Under the pieces are notes generated by a model. The model ran no database searches, was not told where the DNA came from, and worked only from the letters and a program-made list of their open reading frames with translations. The translations under genes and the position numbers were made by a program. DNA of 64,000 nt from NCBI RefSeq assembly GCF_002000245.1, contig NZ_MTCM01000001.1, forward strand, positions 1,612,001 through 1,676,000. Reading direction: 5' to 3'. This DNA is from Sphingobacterium sp. CZ-UAM. Lineage in GTDB: Bacteria > Bacteroidota > Bacteroidia > Sphingobacteriales > Sphingobacteriaceae. Positions 26,324 to 35,966 of this stretch are shown piece after piece (position 1 is the stretch's first letter; each line of letters starts with the position of its first letter).

Positions 26324-27832
26324 ATGACATTATTTCATTTTAACATAACAAAAACGCTCATACTAACTTTTTTTATAGTAGGAGTAATCCACCAACAAAC
26401 TATGGCTCAGATTTTCTCGCAACGGCGCATTATAAAAGAAACATCAAATGATAGTCTGAATGCCTGGGCTAAGAGCCGCAATCCTGCTGACAAGAAGAAG
26501 TTGGAACAGGAGGTATCCACATTGAGCCAAAGCAAAGATGAGATCGAGCTCACTTATGCCGCATGGGGCTATGGAATTCTCGGACAGCCAGATAAAGCGC
26601 AGGAATTGAATAGTTTTATACTGAAGCAATTCCCCAATGGGGTTACAGCACTAACAATGGAGTATCTAAAAATATTTGATGATCCGCAAGCATCCGCCGA
26701 AACTTTAGAAGATGCTTATCAACACTGGTTAACCAGATTTCCGGAAGATAGCTTTCCAGAAAAATATCGGGGTTATCATCGTAAAGCTCCGATGGCTATC
26801 GCATTGCAGTATGCCAAAGAAGGAAATATGGAAAAAGTAAACAGCTATTTAACCAATCAAAACGTTAAGAAAAAAGACTCCTATAATATACGACTAGCTT
26901 CTGCGAAGGAATTTATGGTTCAAAATAAACCTGAAATTGCCATCCTATTGTTACAGGAGCTTTATCTAAATCTAAAGTCCTTATACAATAAGAAGAACAC
27001 AACAAAAGAGGATTCTTATTTCTTAGGATATTTTCCTGAAACCGCAAGTTTACTCGGCCAAGCATTGTTAGCGAATGGTCAAATCGATGCTGCACTGCAA
27101 CCCCTTCAAGATTTCGATTCGATTTATCCTGACGAAACTAATACGATTGCATTGGCACGGGCATGGATGCAAAAAGAAAAAAATCAGGAAGCTTTCGACA
27201 AATTACACAACTACATCATGGAAAATGGTGCAAACAGGAATATCTTGAACGTACTCGAGCCCATCTATATGCGGTTGAATGATAAAGCTACTTTTCAAAC
27301 CTATATCGATAAATATATAAACCCTCAACTGGCTCAAAAAAAAGCTGAACTCGAGAAAAAATATCGTGCTGAAATGATAAATAAAACAGCACCTGCTTTC
27401 TCTTTACAGGATCGAAAAGGCAATATCGTATCACTTGCAGATCTAGCCGGTAAAGTAGTAGTCCTAGACTTCTGGGCGACTTGGTGTGTACCATGTGTAG
27501 GCTCATTTCCGGGTATGCAGGCCACAGTCGATCAATATAAAGACGATAATGAGGTGCAATTCTTATTTATAAATTGTTTTGAGCAAGAGGAAAATCATAA
27601 GGAACAAGTGATTCAATTTATGCTGGATAAAAAATACAATTTTGAAGTGCTTTTTGACAAAAGGGAAGGTGAAGCAACATCAACAGCTGAGTTATATAAT
27701 GTACAGGATATTCCGACAAAAATTGTTATTGACAAGGCTGGATTAATTCGCTTTAAATATACAGGTGGCAACTTTAATGCGGAAGAAAGCCTAATGGAAA
27801 TGGAAACAATGATTGAACTGGCAAAACAATAG
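26324..27832 (+). CDS. Periplasmic TlpA-like thioredoxin-fold protein with long helical N-terminal part
   Basis: This 502-residue exported protein starts with a hydrophobic signal (TLILTFFIVGVIHQQTMAQ). Residues about 30-340 are mostly helical and repeat-like (TPR-type, for example QIDAALQPLQDFDSIYPDE). The C-terminal domain (about 360-500) is a TlpA/ResA-like thioredoxin fold: APAFSLQDRKGNIVSLADLAGK, VVLDFWATWCVPCVGSFP with redox cysteines 388 and 391, and the cis-Pro region VQDIPTKIVID. It probably reduces disulfides in exported proteins. The lipoprotein at 27898 follows after 65 nt and may share the transcript. It is one of three thioredoxin-fold proteins in the window that each stand right behind an ECF-type promoter. 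Confidence 0.88.
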   Translation: MTLFHFNITKTLILTFFIVGVIHQQTMAQIFSQRRIIKETSNDSLNAWAKSRNPADKKKLEQEVSTLSQSKDEIELTYAAWGYGILGQPDKAQELNSFILKQFPNGVTALTMEYLKIFDDPQASAETLEDAYQHWLTRFPEDSFPEKYRGYHRKAPMAIALQYAKEGNMEKVNSYLTNQNVKKKDSYNIRLASAKEFMVQNKPEIAILLLQELYLNLKSLYNKKNTTKEDSYFLGYFPETASLLGQALLANGQIDAALQPLQDFDSIYPDETNTIALARAWMQKEKNQEAFDKLHNYIMENGANRNILNVLEPIYMRLNDKATFQTYIDKYINPQLAQKKAELEKKYRAEMINKTAPAFSLQDRKGNIVSLADLAGKVVVLDFWATWCVPCVGSFPGMQATVDQYKDDNEVQFLFINCFEQEENHKEQVIQFMLDKKYNFEVLFDKREGEATSTAELYNVQDIPTKIVIDKAGLIRFKYTGGNFNAEESLMEMETMIELAKQ

Positions 27833-27897
27833 TATTACCGTTAAGGATATACAATCTTGATTTCCCCGTCTTACACTATAAATTATCCGAGTGATGT

Positions 27898-28797
27898 ATG
27901 AAAATTGCGTTCAAAAGTTTATTGCTGGTAATGCTAGTTGGAATGATCTACGCCTGCCTCAGAGAAAAAAAAATTGAGCAGCCTTCACCAGTGAGCAAGG
28001 AGGTCGAGCAGCTGTCCAAATGGTACAACAGGCAGGTAATACACAACGAGAATCCATCAGCTTTTGCTCTAAGAAACAAAGCTGATTGGGAAGGTACTGT
28101 GATTGAGAAAAAAGGGGATTCCACGTTATTCACGACGCTCCTATGGAAAGATGATCAAACGGTACGGGAACTTCAGGTAACCTATTATAAAAACATTTAC
28201 ACTGGACTTGTCCGACAGTATGGATATATACAAAAAGATTCCACTGCTGTGACGACTTTTTCAATCAATGGTAAAACGCTTGACATTGGGTATTTTGATG
28301 CAACAAATACCTACATACGGAATGTCGTAACAGGCAAATTTAAGGGTCTCCCAACAGTCGAGAGTTATCCTCCCAGAACAGGAATCAAAGGTCATACGCT
28401 TACCGACATTCCACCAAGAGGCACTTATTTCCCGGAAACTGGAAGCAGTGTCTCCGACGCCTATTTTTCTGAAGACGAATTCAATGGCATACTGGAAAAT
28501 TTGAAAAACGGACTCAACGCTGAACCTATAGAATTTTATTTGCTTGTAAGCAATAAAAATAATAAAATACTTCATGCTTCTACATATACTGTAGACGCCA
28601 AGGGTATACTGGTTGGTGATTACAGATTAACACTACACTATGATTCCAATGGGCTAGCCAAGTTCTATACAGCCTCCAGAAATTCAATTTTAGGGATAGA
28701 ATATATTATCCGCGCAGATGCGCTCAGCAAATTTCGGCATAATTATAGATTATATAAGCGTCTTGCAAATGTATTTTATAGCCAAGATGTATTCTAG
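27898..28797 (+). CDS. Lipoprotein of unknown function
   Basis: This 299-residue lipoprotein has a short signal peptide (MKIAFKSLLLVMLVGMIYAC) followed by LREKKIEQ. The mature part is beta-rich with a Pro/Gly-containing linker (KGLPTVESYPPRTGIKG) and ends in RLANVFYSQDVF. No domain is recognised. It follows the TlpA-like gene by 65 nt on the same strand, so co-transcription from the ECF-type promoter at 26264 is likely. A CCGTC at about 27866 has no matching upstream GGGACAA. The first 20 codons and the 20 nt before them are duplicated at 20147-20228, which suggests that this gene had a paralogue near the IS scar. Confidence 0.65.
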   Translation: MKIAFKSLLLVMLVGMIYACLREKKIEQPSPVSKEVEQLSKWYNRQVIHNENPSAFALRNKADWEGTVIEKKGDSTLFTTLLWKDDQTVRELQVTYYKNIYTGLVRQYGYIQKDSTAVTTFSINGKTLDIGYFDATNTYIRNVVTGKFKGLPTVESYPPRTGIKGHTLTDIPPRGTYFPETGSSVSDAYFSEDEFNGILENLKNGLNAEPIEFYLLVSNKNNKILHASTYTVDAKGILVGDYRLTLHYDSNGLAKFYTASRNSILGIEYIIRADALSKFRHNYRLYKRLANVFYSQDVF

Positions 28798-28930
28798 ATA
28801 CAGATACCACAGAAAAGATGCTAATTCATAAAGCTAAAATCATATTAATACATTTTCTACTGAGATCATATCATATTCATTCCTTTATTCCTCTAATGAA
28901 TACTATGGTCTGATAAAAACAAATGACGCT

Positions 28931-29956
28931 CTATTCTTGCTTTTTTTTCCTCACGCTATATTGATTGTAATAACTCAACGTGCTATAGTCCACTAAACTC
29001 ATAAAGGAGTAAGTGAGCGGATAATCGAAAATATTCTCCGTCTGATCCATATACCGCCGCAAGTCCTTAAGCCCTGTTTCTATCGCTTTAGCCCCCGCTG
29101 GATACTGGATAAAACTTTCCTTCCCTCCGCCCCGACAGTAAATCAGTAGCTTGCTACAGTCGAGTACTTTGATATCCTGATCATCCAAAAGATTATTATC
29201 CAGTACTTTATTGATCGTGTTTCTTAAACTTATTCCTGTTGAATCACTCTCCCCCATAAGGATCATCCGGCTGCCGTAGGTAACTGAAGCCAATACATAA
29301 GGTGAATAACCTGCATTTATTAAATTGGCAACTTCTGTTTCGGGATATGCATCAAGATATTCTGTATGGTCTATGAAAAGATTTAATTTATTGACGTTAT
29401 TAACAAGCAACATGCTATTCGGTTTCTGAATAGTTGTCGAGTCCGCATGCTTCACCAGCGATAGCATTGCTTTTACATCGCCTGAATTACCGAGGTACCC
29501 TTGGACTTCAGCATAGTCCTCAAATGTACTCATTGCATAATTGATACTGCTCGCCTGTTTCGATTTATTGAACTTGTTGGCATAAGCCAAAATATTGCTG
29601 TAACTGGGTTCAAAAAAACCCATATCTACGGAAAGATCATTATACGATAAGATATGAAAATTCACCTTTTTTGCCTGTGAAGCCATACTTTCCAATTGTG
29701 GGCCTCCAACTGTATCCTTGAGATCCCAAATACTCCCCAGAAAGACCTGCTCATCTATAGCATCGTCAGCAAAAAGTTCGTTTACCTGAAACTGTATTTT
29801 ATGCAGTTCATACTTATCTTTTGGTGTATCAGGTTCTTTTTTACTTGTATCAGCGGGAGCCGGAACTGGCGGCTCTGTTTTCTTGACGATCGGATCCTTT
29901 GTACAACTGAACCAAATCAGCGAGCTAAAAAGCAGTATATGATATCTAATATGCAT
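28931..29956 (-). CDS. Lipoprotein related to the cholesterol-dependent cytolysin (thiol-activated cytolysin) core
   Basis: This lipoprotein of about 341 residues starts MHIRYHILLFSSLIWFSC (lipobox FSC; Met at 29977 is an alternative), followed by a Pro-rich linker (PPVPAPADTSKKEPDTP). From about residue 110 it follows the CDC/MACPF-like core of thiol-activated cytolysins. SSINYAMSTFEDYAEVQGYLG and NSMLLVNNVNKLNLFID match regions before the pore helices. YVLASVTYGSRMILM corresponds to the cytolysin 'vSnVaYGRtiyvk' strand. KLLIYCRGGGKESF corresponds to 'vvlGGda', and LKDLRRYMDQTENI plus YPLTYSFMSLVDYSTL to the end of domain 3. The membrane-binding domain 4 with its Trp-rich undecapeptide is absent. 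CDC-like proteins lacking that domain are known in Bacteroidota. A pore-forming or self-assembling surface protein is inferred. Confidence 0.75.
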   Translation of the reverse strand: MHIRYHILLFSSLIWFSCTKDPIVKKTEPPVPAPADTSKKEPDTPKDKYELHKIQFQVNELFADDAIDEQVFLGSIWDLKDTVGGPQLESMASQAKKVNFHILSYNDLSVDMGFFEPSYSNILAYANKFNKSKQASSINYAMSTFEDYAEVQGYLGNSGDVKAMLSLVKHADSTTIQKPNSMLLVNNVNKLNLFIDHTEYLDAYPETEVANLINAGYSPYVLASVTYGSRMILMGESDSTGISLRNTINKVLDNNLLDDQDIKVLDCSKLLIYCRGGGKESFIQYPAGAKAIETGLKDLRRYMDQTENIFDYPLTYSFMSLVDYSTLSYYNQYSVRKKKQE

Positions 29957-30081
29957 AAGGTTTATTTTTGAATTCATGGATTAACCAAAAAAACTGGAGG
30001 AACTTACGTCCCTCACAGCTAATTATCCTAATAATATTATGCAACATCCAGGTCCATTACATCTGAATGCTTATTATCAAA

Positions 30082-30106
30082 GACGGACAAGTAGCCTAAT
30101 TGTCCC
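30082..30106 (-). promoter_or_regulatory. ECF-type promoter for the cytolysin-like lipoprotein gene
   Basis: On the minus strand: GGGACAA, 14 nt, CGTC, about 125 nt before the start codon at 29956. The rest of the 29957-30212 gap holds nothing else that I recognise. Confidence 0.75.
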
Positions 30107-30212
30107 GAAAAAAATAAAAAAATATTTTAGGCTAATACATCCCCTATCTTTTCCATATGCCAATCCGTAAATGTATTAAGAGGTCGAAAAATCAGCCACA
30201 ACAAAATTAAAG

Positions 30213-31470
30213 TTAGGGCTTAAGCACTATTTTTCCTATTTTCTCTCCTTTTTTCATTTTCTCCAAGGTCTCTGTAAGTTTCTCTTTATCCTCTGGGTCT
30301 GCCTTGGCGATAGCCCGCTCCTTCCATTGGATCCCCCCGTCTTTATCTCCGGATCTATAAAGCAAATTCGCATAGGTATTTAAATAGATCGGATTCTCGC
30401 CTTCTTCCAACGATTTTTTACTCCAAGCCAACGCCTCATTTAATGCAAACAGGGTCATCGCATCCCGCATAAATATACATGGCAAGGAAATCCAACATTT
30501 TTGGCTGTAGTACTTCCGCAATATTCGCCGATATGGCTTTATTGACGACAGCGGTATAAGCGGTCCAGTTCTCTCGCTCTACATAATATTTAACCTTTGT
30601 GAATAGCATGGCTTCAGTCATATTGACAGCAGGATAATCTTTTTTCGCAGCTTGCTCCAAAGCCATAAAATCAACATTGTCACCTGGCTTATCCATCTTT
30701 GGTAAAACGTATTCCCGGAGCAAAATATGGCCAAGGATGCCATCCGCAGTGCCGGGCTTGGTCAGCTGGTCGATCTGCTCCCTATTGTCATAGATCAGTT
30801 TAAAATTGGGCGATTGACTAGCATTAGTCGTTTTCAGTAGCAAGTCAATATTCTGTTTTGTAAAAAGTGGTGCCACCCCCGCAACATCGATATAGGCTTG
30901 AATCCCTTTCCGTGCCAGATTTTGGTCATAGTTGTCAATTCCCATGCGCATAACTTGTTTTGCCAAGGTTGTATCTTTGGGATTGGCCTCGAACTTATTG
31001 ATCAAATGAGCTTGTTGGGTCGCAGGATCAAGCCCCATTTTCGTCTGCTCGATAAAACGGTTACTATCTTCCTCGCCACCAATTATCCGATGAACAAGTT
31101 CACCCTGGGGATTAAAAATCAAAAATGTAGGATATGCCGCCACACTATATTCGGACTCAAAACGTTTAGCCTCCGCATACCAGGATTTCACCTCCTCGTT
31201 ATCGGATGCCGTTTGATCCATTTGCAGCTTCAAATTTACAAAATTAGCGTTGAAGAACGCGCCAACTTGCTCCTGTGGAAAAATCTTCTCAGTCATAAAT
31301 TTACAGGGGGCACACCAGGTCGTAAAGCAGTCGACAAAGATGTATTTATTTAATGTCTTTGCTTTGGCCTTCACTTTTTCCCAACTGGTACCATGTTCAA
31401 AGATCACTCCTTTTTCTTGTGTCATGGCCAGACAAGGAATCATGAACACAAATAGCAATAATTTTTTCAT
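30213..31470 (-). pseudogene. Thioredoxin-family protein gene split by a frameshift
   Basis: The first frame starts MKKLLLFVFMIPCLAMTQ (Met at 31470; the longer open frame to 31635 would bury this signal peptide). It has a thioredoxin fold with FVDCFTTWCAPCKFMTEK (cysteines 53 and 56) and VAAYPTFLIFNPQGE, then a long helical part, and ends early at 30436. The rest of the protein continues in the next frame (DAMTLFALNEALAWSKKSLEEG...ANLLYRSGDKDGG...GKIVLKP, stop at 30213). The two frames join naturally near 30460-30470, where one extra base (a G at about 30468 on the minus strand) would explain the shift: without it the protein reads FLAMYIYRDAMTLF. The thioredoxin domain is intact. Either the C-terminal helical repeats are lost or the shift is a sequencing error. 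Confidence 0.8.
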
Positions 31471-31535
31471 ATATTTCAGTTTATATTTTTCCTGCACTTC
31501 CAATATATCCGGATGCAAGTGCCTATCATAGTGAA

Positions 31536-31560
31536 GACGGGCGAAAACTTGTTTTGTCCC
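31536..31560 (-). promoter_or_regulatory. ECF-type promoter for the frameshifted thioredoxin-family gene
   Basis: On the minus strand: GGGACAA, 14 nt, CGTC, about 65 nt before the Met at 31470. It lies just beyond the terminator of the sulfatase operon. Confidence 0.75.
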
Positions 31561-31645
31561 TAAAAAATAAAATGTAGTTCGCAGACAGCGAGTCGTCAAA
31601 AGCTCACAGAAATATATAAGTAGATACTGCACCATTTCTATAGCA

Positions 31646-31680
31646 AAAAATAGGACTATCCAACTCTTCTGGACAGTCCC
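31646..31680 (-). terminator. Terminator of the susC3 operon
   Basis: Inverted repeat GGACTATCCA/TGGACAGTCC (31653-31662 with 31670-31679, one mismatch), followed on the minus strand by TATTTTTTG. It lies about 60 nt beyond the sulfatase stop. Confidence 0.75.
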
Positions 31681-31736
31681 TGTGACTCAAAAATAAGATG
31701 TTTGTTTGATCAATTTGTTTTTAGCTCTTTTGATTG

Positions 31737-33188
31737 TTAAGGGTTAAGTTTTTCCCAATCTTTCTTTTCCATCTTCTCCGGATATCCCCAGCCCGCTTGG
31801 TCAATATGGCCAAAGTCTCCCAAGCTTCCCATCTCTTCCTTTAAATCCAACCTTAATTTTTTGATAATTGCTGAACAACATCCTGTTTGTGCGAGATCAT
31901 GTAACTCATTGGGATCATCTTTCAAGTTAAATAGCTGAACAGTTTCTTTCCCTTTAACATTATACAAGATCATTTTATAGCCATTCCGAACAATCGCCCG
32001 TTGAATATTGGAATAGGCAAAAAAAGCCTGGTCTCTTCCTTCGAAGCGCTTGAGCTTATTAAATGCCTCATGGATGGACGTTCCCTCAACAGTACTTGGT
32101 ATAGATAGTTGTGCCATCGTGCATAAGGTAGGATATATATCGTTTAAGTAAACGATGCCATCACTTTTTCTATCCTGAGGAATACCGGGTCCGGCGAATA
32201 CCAAAGGAACTCGTATCGCACTTTCATAGGGATTTTGCTTTCCCAATAAACCGTGATCGCCAACTGCTAAACCATTATCAGATGCCAATATGATAATCGT
32301 ATTGTCGTATCGTCCTGTGCGCTTCAGTTCTGTTATAATGCGTCCAATTTGATAGTCTACCTCACTGACCATGCCATAATACTTCGCCAGCTCGCTCTTA
32401 ACAGCCACTTCCGTTCTCGGGAAAGGCAGAAGCATCTCATCTCTGATATACAATTCCCCATTGTCGAAGGGATGTTTGGCAGCAAATGAAACCGGCAGAG
32501 AGACGTCTTTCATGTCATAACGGTGCCCATATTCCTCTGGCGGTGTCCGCGGATCGTGGGGTGAAGTAAAAGCGACATACATTAAAAAGGGCTTTTCAGA
32601 CAACTGGCTCCCCTTTAAAAAGTCAATCGCAGCGTTTGCAAAATTATAAGAAGTAAAACCCTCTCCCTCGAACGGTTGATTATATACTCCTGTACTATCA
32701 TAGTGGTGCAAGGTAGGATTATACTGATCATGCTTTTTGGCGACCATTCCACCAAAAAAAATATTGTCACCTTTAGCAAATGAGCGGTTGAAAGATTGCT
32801 TATCCTGATGCCATTTACCAGTTGCAAAAGTCTGGTAACCATTTTCCCGAAATAGTTCCGGAAATGTTTTATCTGTCTCTGGAATATATTTTCCATCTGA
32901 GCGAAGGCGGAAAAGACTGCGACTGCTCATCAGCATTGCACGGCTTGGACAGCATATTGCCCCGCTCATTCCCCCCATGATATGGGCCTGAACAAAAGCA
33001 GTCCCTTGATGAACCAACTGGTCCATATTGGGCGTAAAAACTTCATTGTTGCCCAAGGCCCGGATCGTATTATATCGCTGATCATCCGTGAGGAGAATCA
33101 ATATGTTCGGTCTAGCTTGTCCCTGTACCCGCATACATAAGGCAATTAGGCATAGACCAACGCAGGATAAAATTTTAAAATTTTTCAT
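31737..33188 (-). CDS. Sulfatase, Cys-type (S1 family)
   Basis: Sulfatases hydrolyse sulfate esters on glycans, using a formylglycine made from Cys. This 483-residue exported enzyme has a signal peptide (LSCVGLCLIALCMRVQGQ), a metal-binding pair Asp35-Asp36 in ILLTDDQ, the maturation motif C-C-P-S-R (Cys79 is the residue to be modified), and downstream FATGKWHQDK and IILASDNG, typical of the alkaline-phosphatase-like fold. It needs a formylglycine-generating maturase, which is not encoded in this window. It is the last gene of the operon susC3-susD3-beta-helix protein-sulfatase, 18 nt after the beta-helix gene. This suggests that the operon's substrate is a sulfated polysaccharide. The exact sulfate position cannot be told. 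Confidence 0.93.
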   Translation of the reverse strand: MKNFKILSCVGLCLIALCMRVQGQARPNILILLTDDQRYNTIRALGNNEVFTPNMDQLVHQGTAFVQAHIMGGMSGAICCPSRAMLMSSRSLFRLRSDGKYIPETDKTFPELFRENGYQTFATGKWHQDKQSFNRSFAKGDNIFFGGMVAKKHDQYNPTLHHYDSTGVYNQPFEGEGFTSYNFANAAIDFLKGSQLSEKPFLMYVAFTSPHDPRTPPEEYGHRYDMKDVSLPVSFAAKHPFDNGELYIRDEMLLPFPRTEVAVKSELAKYYGMVSEVDYQIGRIITELKRTGRYDNTIIILASDNGLAVGDHGLLGKQNPYESAIRVPLVFAGPGIPQDRKSDGIVYLNDIYPTLCTMAQLSIPSTVEGTSIHEAFNKLKRFEGRDQAFFAYSNIQRAIVRNGYKMILYNVKGKETVQLFNLKDDPNELHDLAQTGCCSAIIKKLRLDLKEEMGSLGDFGHIDQAGWGYPEKMEKKDWEKLNP

Positions 33189-33206
33189 GTCTATATTTTT
33201 AAAAAA

Positions 33207-35966
33207 TTATAAATCAACATATAATTCTACTTTTTGATAACCTCTTAAAACCGTTAATTTTATTTTACCTTTTAAAGCCTTTTGTTTGTTTTCAAAATCG
33301 GCCAGTTTTGTTGTTTTAAATTGAGCGATTGCGATGATAATATCGGAAGATTTTAATCCGAAAGAAGCGGCTCTCGCATCTTTGGGAACATCTTTCACAA
33401 ATACTCCTTCCGTGAATCCCCCTGTAGCATCAACCATATCCCCATCATTGATTTCAGTCAGTAAAGCTCCCTGCCATAACATTTTTTGTTCATTTTTTTT
33501 CCCTTTAACATGCATGACCGGTTTATTGCGTACAATGGCATCAAACCAGGATGGATGGGTCACTGTAGCAGTTTTATTAAAAGCCGCACGGCATTCAAAC
33601 CCAATGGGACTTCCATTTTTAAATGTTTGCATCCGGACAACGGTACTTTCACGAATCGTCAATTTACCATCTGTAGATCGCAATGAACTTAATGTTGGCT
33701 GAGACCCATCTAAGGTATAATACATCTGTCCACCTCTTCTGTCCGGCAGTAAAGTAACTTTTAGCATTTTACTAAAACTGCCCTCGAAAGGAACGATCCT
33801 GCTCATGGTATGTCCAAAATCATCCATGGGAAAATTTTCAAATCCAATGTGCTCGGCTGGAGATCCTCGTTTTACGGAATAATCACCGTTTACAGGATCA
33901 CGGAACAAAGGATCCGTAAAAACTGAATGTGCATCGTAGCCGGATTCGATCCATGTATTGATCTTCACATCAGGACTAAAATACGGATTAATAAAGTTTG
34001 CGTTATAATATAGGTTACTGTCAACCTCATTGCCCCATTTTATATTTTTGGGCATACTTATGGGCTTCAGAAAAAAATCAGTCGCTTGCTGCTCACCTGG
34101 AACCGTCCCAGCGATTGCCATGATATTATGTTTATATTCATCGTCAGAATTTTGGGGCCAGACATGCCAGCCCATCGGCACCGCACTGACAAAAATATTA
34201 TTATAAACTTTTCTAAAATAACCGTCCCTCAATTTCAATGTTGAACCAAGACAAAGGTTATTGTATATTTCATAGTTAGTAGAACCATCGTCTAAATCTA
34301 TAGCCCAATTTCCGGCACTAATGGATTTTCTGGAATTGGCAATACGGTTATTTCTTAATACGACAGCATCCTCAGCATCCAGAAATACTTGTTTTTTTGT
34401 AAGCCCTTTACCGTCATATGGCCAAAAACGGTTTCTGCCCCAGGAGTTAAACGGACCATGCTCACCAGTCTCCCTCACGGTATTCCAAATATCGCAATGC
34501 TCAATCACATGGCCGCCCCAGGCACCATCATTAATGCAGATCGCCGCCCGTGGCACATCGTAAATTGTACAATGGGCAACTTTTATCGCTTTGCTCATAG
34601 CGATCAATACGCCTGCTACCTGCTTACCATATAAACCTATATCGGACGCCAAACAATTTTCTACCACACAAAACTGGGGGTAATCAACAGTCTTCGGGCC
34701 AGCAGAATGATCGATTTTTCGCTTACTTTCTTCAGAGGACCGTCCCGATAACTCGATATCATTCCAGGTAATATAATCTTTCACAGCATTACTGTCGCCC
34801 ACAAAACAAACTGCACTTTCACCTATTTGCGAAAAACGACTGTTGCGAACGGTATCTTTCAAGTTATATTTGGTAAAGAAAACCCCGTTGCCTCCTATAT
34901 CCTCAAAATCACAATCTTCAACTACGCATCTGACGGTATTTTCAAACGTGATGGCACCGCTCCGATGGATGGACCAATCGCCCATTCCAAGCGGTTCATA
35001 AGGCTCCATAAAAACGCTCTTTGTCTGAACGAACCTTAAGCCACGAAGAACGATTCCCCGTACTGCAGATTCTCCGGCATTGCCCACCTTGATCAATGTT
35101 TCTAATCCTGCCACCTCAATGGATGCACCGCTCAGTGTGTCGGGTGATTCCGGGTAATAATATAAAACCTTGCCAGCAGCATCAAAAAACCATTCTTTAG
35201 CTGCATCCAGTTCTTCAAGGATATTCTCTACAAAGAATGGGGAGCCTTTTGCTATACCGTATTTCCGCTGCAATTGCCAACCTCCTTCACCCAATAAAAT
35301 CCGGTTTTGAGCACGATCAATAGCCTTAATACGGTATTGCATATTGCCCCAATTATGGCTCTGAAACACATGCAACAGGCCTGTTGTAGGCTGACTCCAG
35401 TTCTTTGTCGAAAATTGATCCGCATCAAATCCCAGCCAGCCATCATAACGTTTATCCGGGCCATCGCGGGCAACCTGATAGCCCCGCCCCCCCCTAATCG
35501 GCCGCTCCTCATCGTAATTAGGGAACCGGGCTTTTATTTGAAGCGCGTTATCTACAAAAAGTTGATCCATGAAGCTTGTTTCGGAGACATTAGTCTTATA
35601 AATGCCGTTTTTCCAGGGTTTCCAGTCTAAATCCGTCAGTTTTGTTGCACCGGAGATCACCACTTTTTCATTTTGGTAGGCTTCAAAAGAAAGTGTCGCT
35701 GTTCCAGTTCTGCTGACAGTAGACGATAAATTGATGGTATGTGCAAGATAATATGTTCCCCCTCTGAATAAAACCTTTATATTTTTATCTTTCCCTAGGG
35801 CAGAAATGACATCTACAACCTTATTGAAGGATTGGAGCGGCTTTTCAAAAGAGCCTTCGTATGCGTCGTTACCATTGGGAGAAACATAAAAAATATGGTC
35901 CTGTCCGTTTACTATTTTAAAAAATAGTAAACCTAGTATGAATAGTAATCTAGGATAAAATTTCAT
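33207..35966 (-). CDS. Secreted right-handed beta-helix protein with chitobiase-C-like and PDZ domains (putative glycoside hydrolase)
   Basis: This 919-residue protein has a signal peptide (LLFILGLLFFKIVNGQ) followed by HIFYVSPNGNDAYEGSFEKP, the typical opening of parallel beta-helix carbohydrate enzymes. Helix coils with short repeats run to about residue 690 (for example RNSRFSQIGESAVCF, VIEHCDIWNTVRETGEHG, NYEIYNNLCLG). The early segment DQLFVDNALQIKARFPN resembles GH141-like and related beta-helix enzymes; which family it belongs to is uncertain. After that come a chitobiase/hexosaminidase-C-like module (MYYTLDGSQPTLSS) and a C-terminal PDZ domain (about 835-919: GVFVKDVPKDARAASFGLKSSDIIIAI). 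A PDZ at the end of a glycan-degrading beta-helix enzyme is unusual and may tether partners. It lies between susD3 (170-nt gap) and the sulfatase. Confidence 0.82.
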   Translation of the reverse strand: MKFYPRLLFILGLLFFKIVNGQDHIFYVSPNGNDAYEGSFEKPLQSFNKVVDVISALGKDKNIKVLFRGGTYYLAHTINLSSTVSRTGTATLSFEAYQNEKVVISGATKLTDLDWKPWKNGIYKTNVSETSFMDQLFVDNALQIKARFPNYDEERPIRGGRGYQVARDGPDKRYDGWLGFDADQFSTKNWSQPTTGLLHVFQSHNWGNMQYRIKAIDRAQNRILLGEGGWQLQRKYGIAKGSPFFVENILEELDAAKEWFFDAAGKVLYYYPESPDTLSGASIEVAGLETLIKVGNAGESAVRGIVLRGLRFVQTKSVFMEPYEPLGMGDWSIHRSGAITFENTVRCVVEDCDFEDIGGNGVFFTKYNLKDTVRNSRFSQIGESAVCFVGDSNAVKDYITWNDIELSGRSSEESKRKIDHSAGPKTVDYPQFCVVENCLASDIGLYGKQVAGVLIAMSKAIKVAHCTIYDVPRAAICINDGAWGGHVIEHCDIWNTVRETGEHGPFNSWGRNRFWPYDGKGLTKKQVFLDAEDAVVLRNNRIANSRKSISAGNWAIDLDDGSTNYEIYNNLCLGSTLKLRDGYFRKVYNNIFVSAVPMGWHVWPQNSDDEYKHNIMAIAGTVPGEQQATDFFLKPISMPKNIKWGNEVDSNLYYNANFINPYFSPDVKINTWIESGYDAHSVFTDPLFRDPVNGDYSVKRGSPAEHIGFENFPMDDFGHTMSRIVPFEGSFSKMLKVTLLPDRRGGQMYYTLDGSQPTLSSLRSTDGKLTIRESTVVRMQTFKNGSPIGFECRAAFNKTATVTHPSWFDAIVRNKPVMHVKGKKNEQKMLWQGALLTEINDGDMVDATGGFTEGVFVKDVPKDARAASFGLKSSDIIIAIAQFKTTKLADFENKQKALKGKIKLTVLRGYQKVELYVDL

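Noticed and set aside
27850..27875. CCGTC before the lipoprotein gene at 27898 as an ECF-type promoter
   Set aside because: The sequence at the required distance upstream does not resemble GGGACAA; co-transcription from 26264 is simpler.
34321..35630. Plus-strand open frames of 70-107 residues across the beta-helix gene
   Set aside because: They are antisense shadows of a long conserved gene with clear domains.
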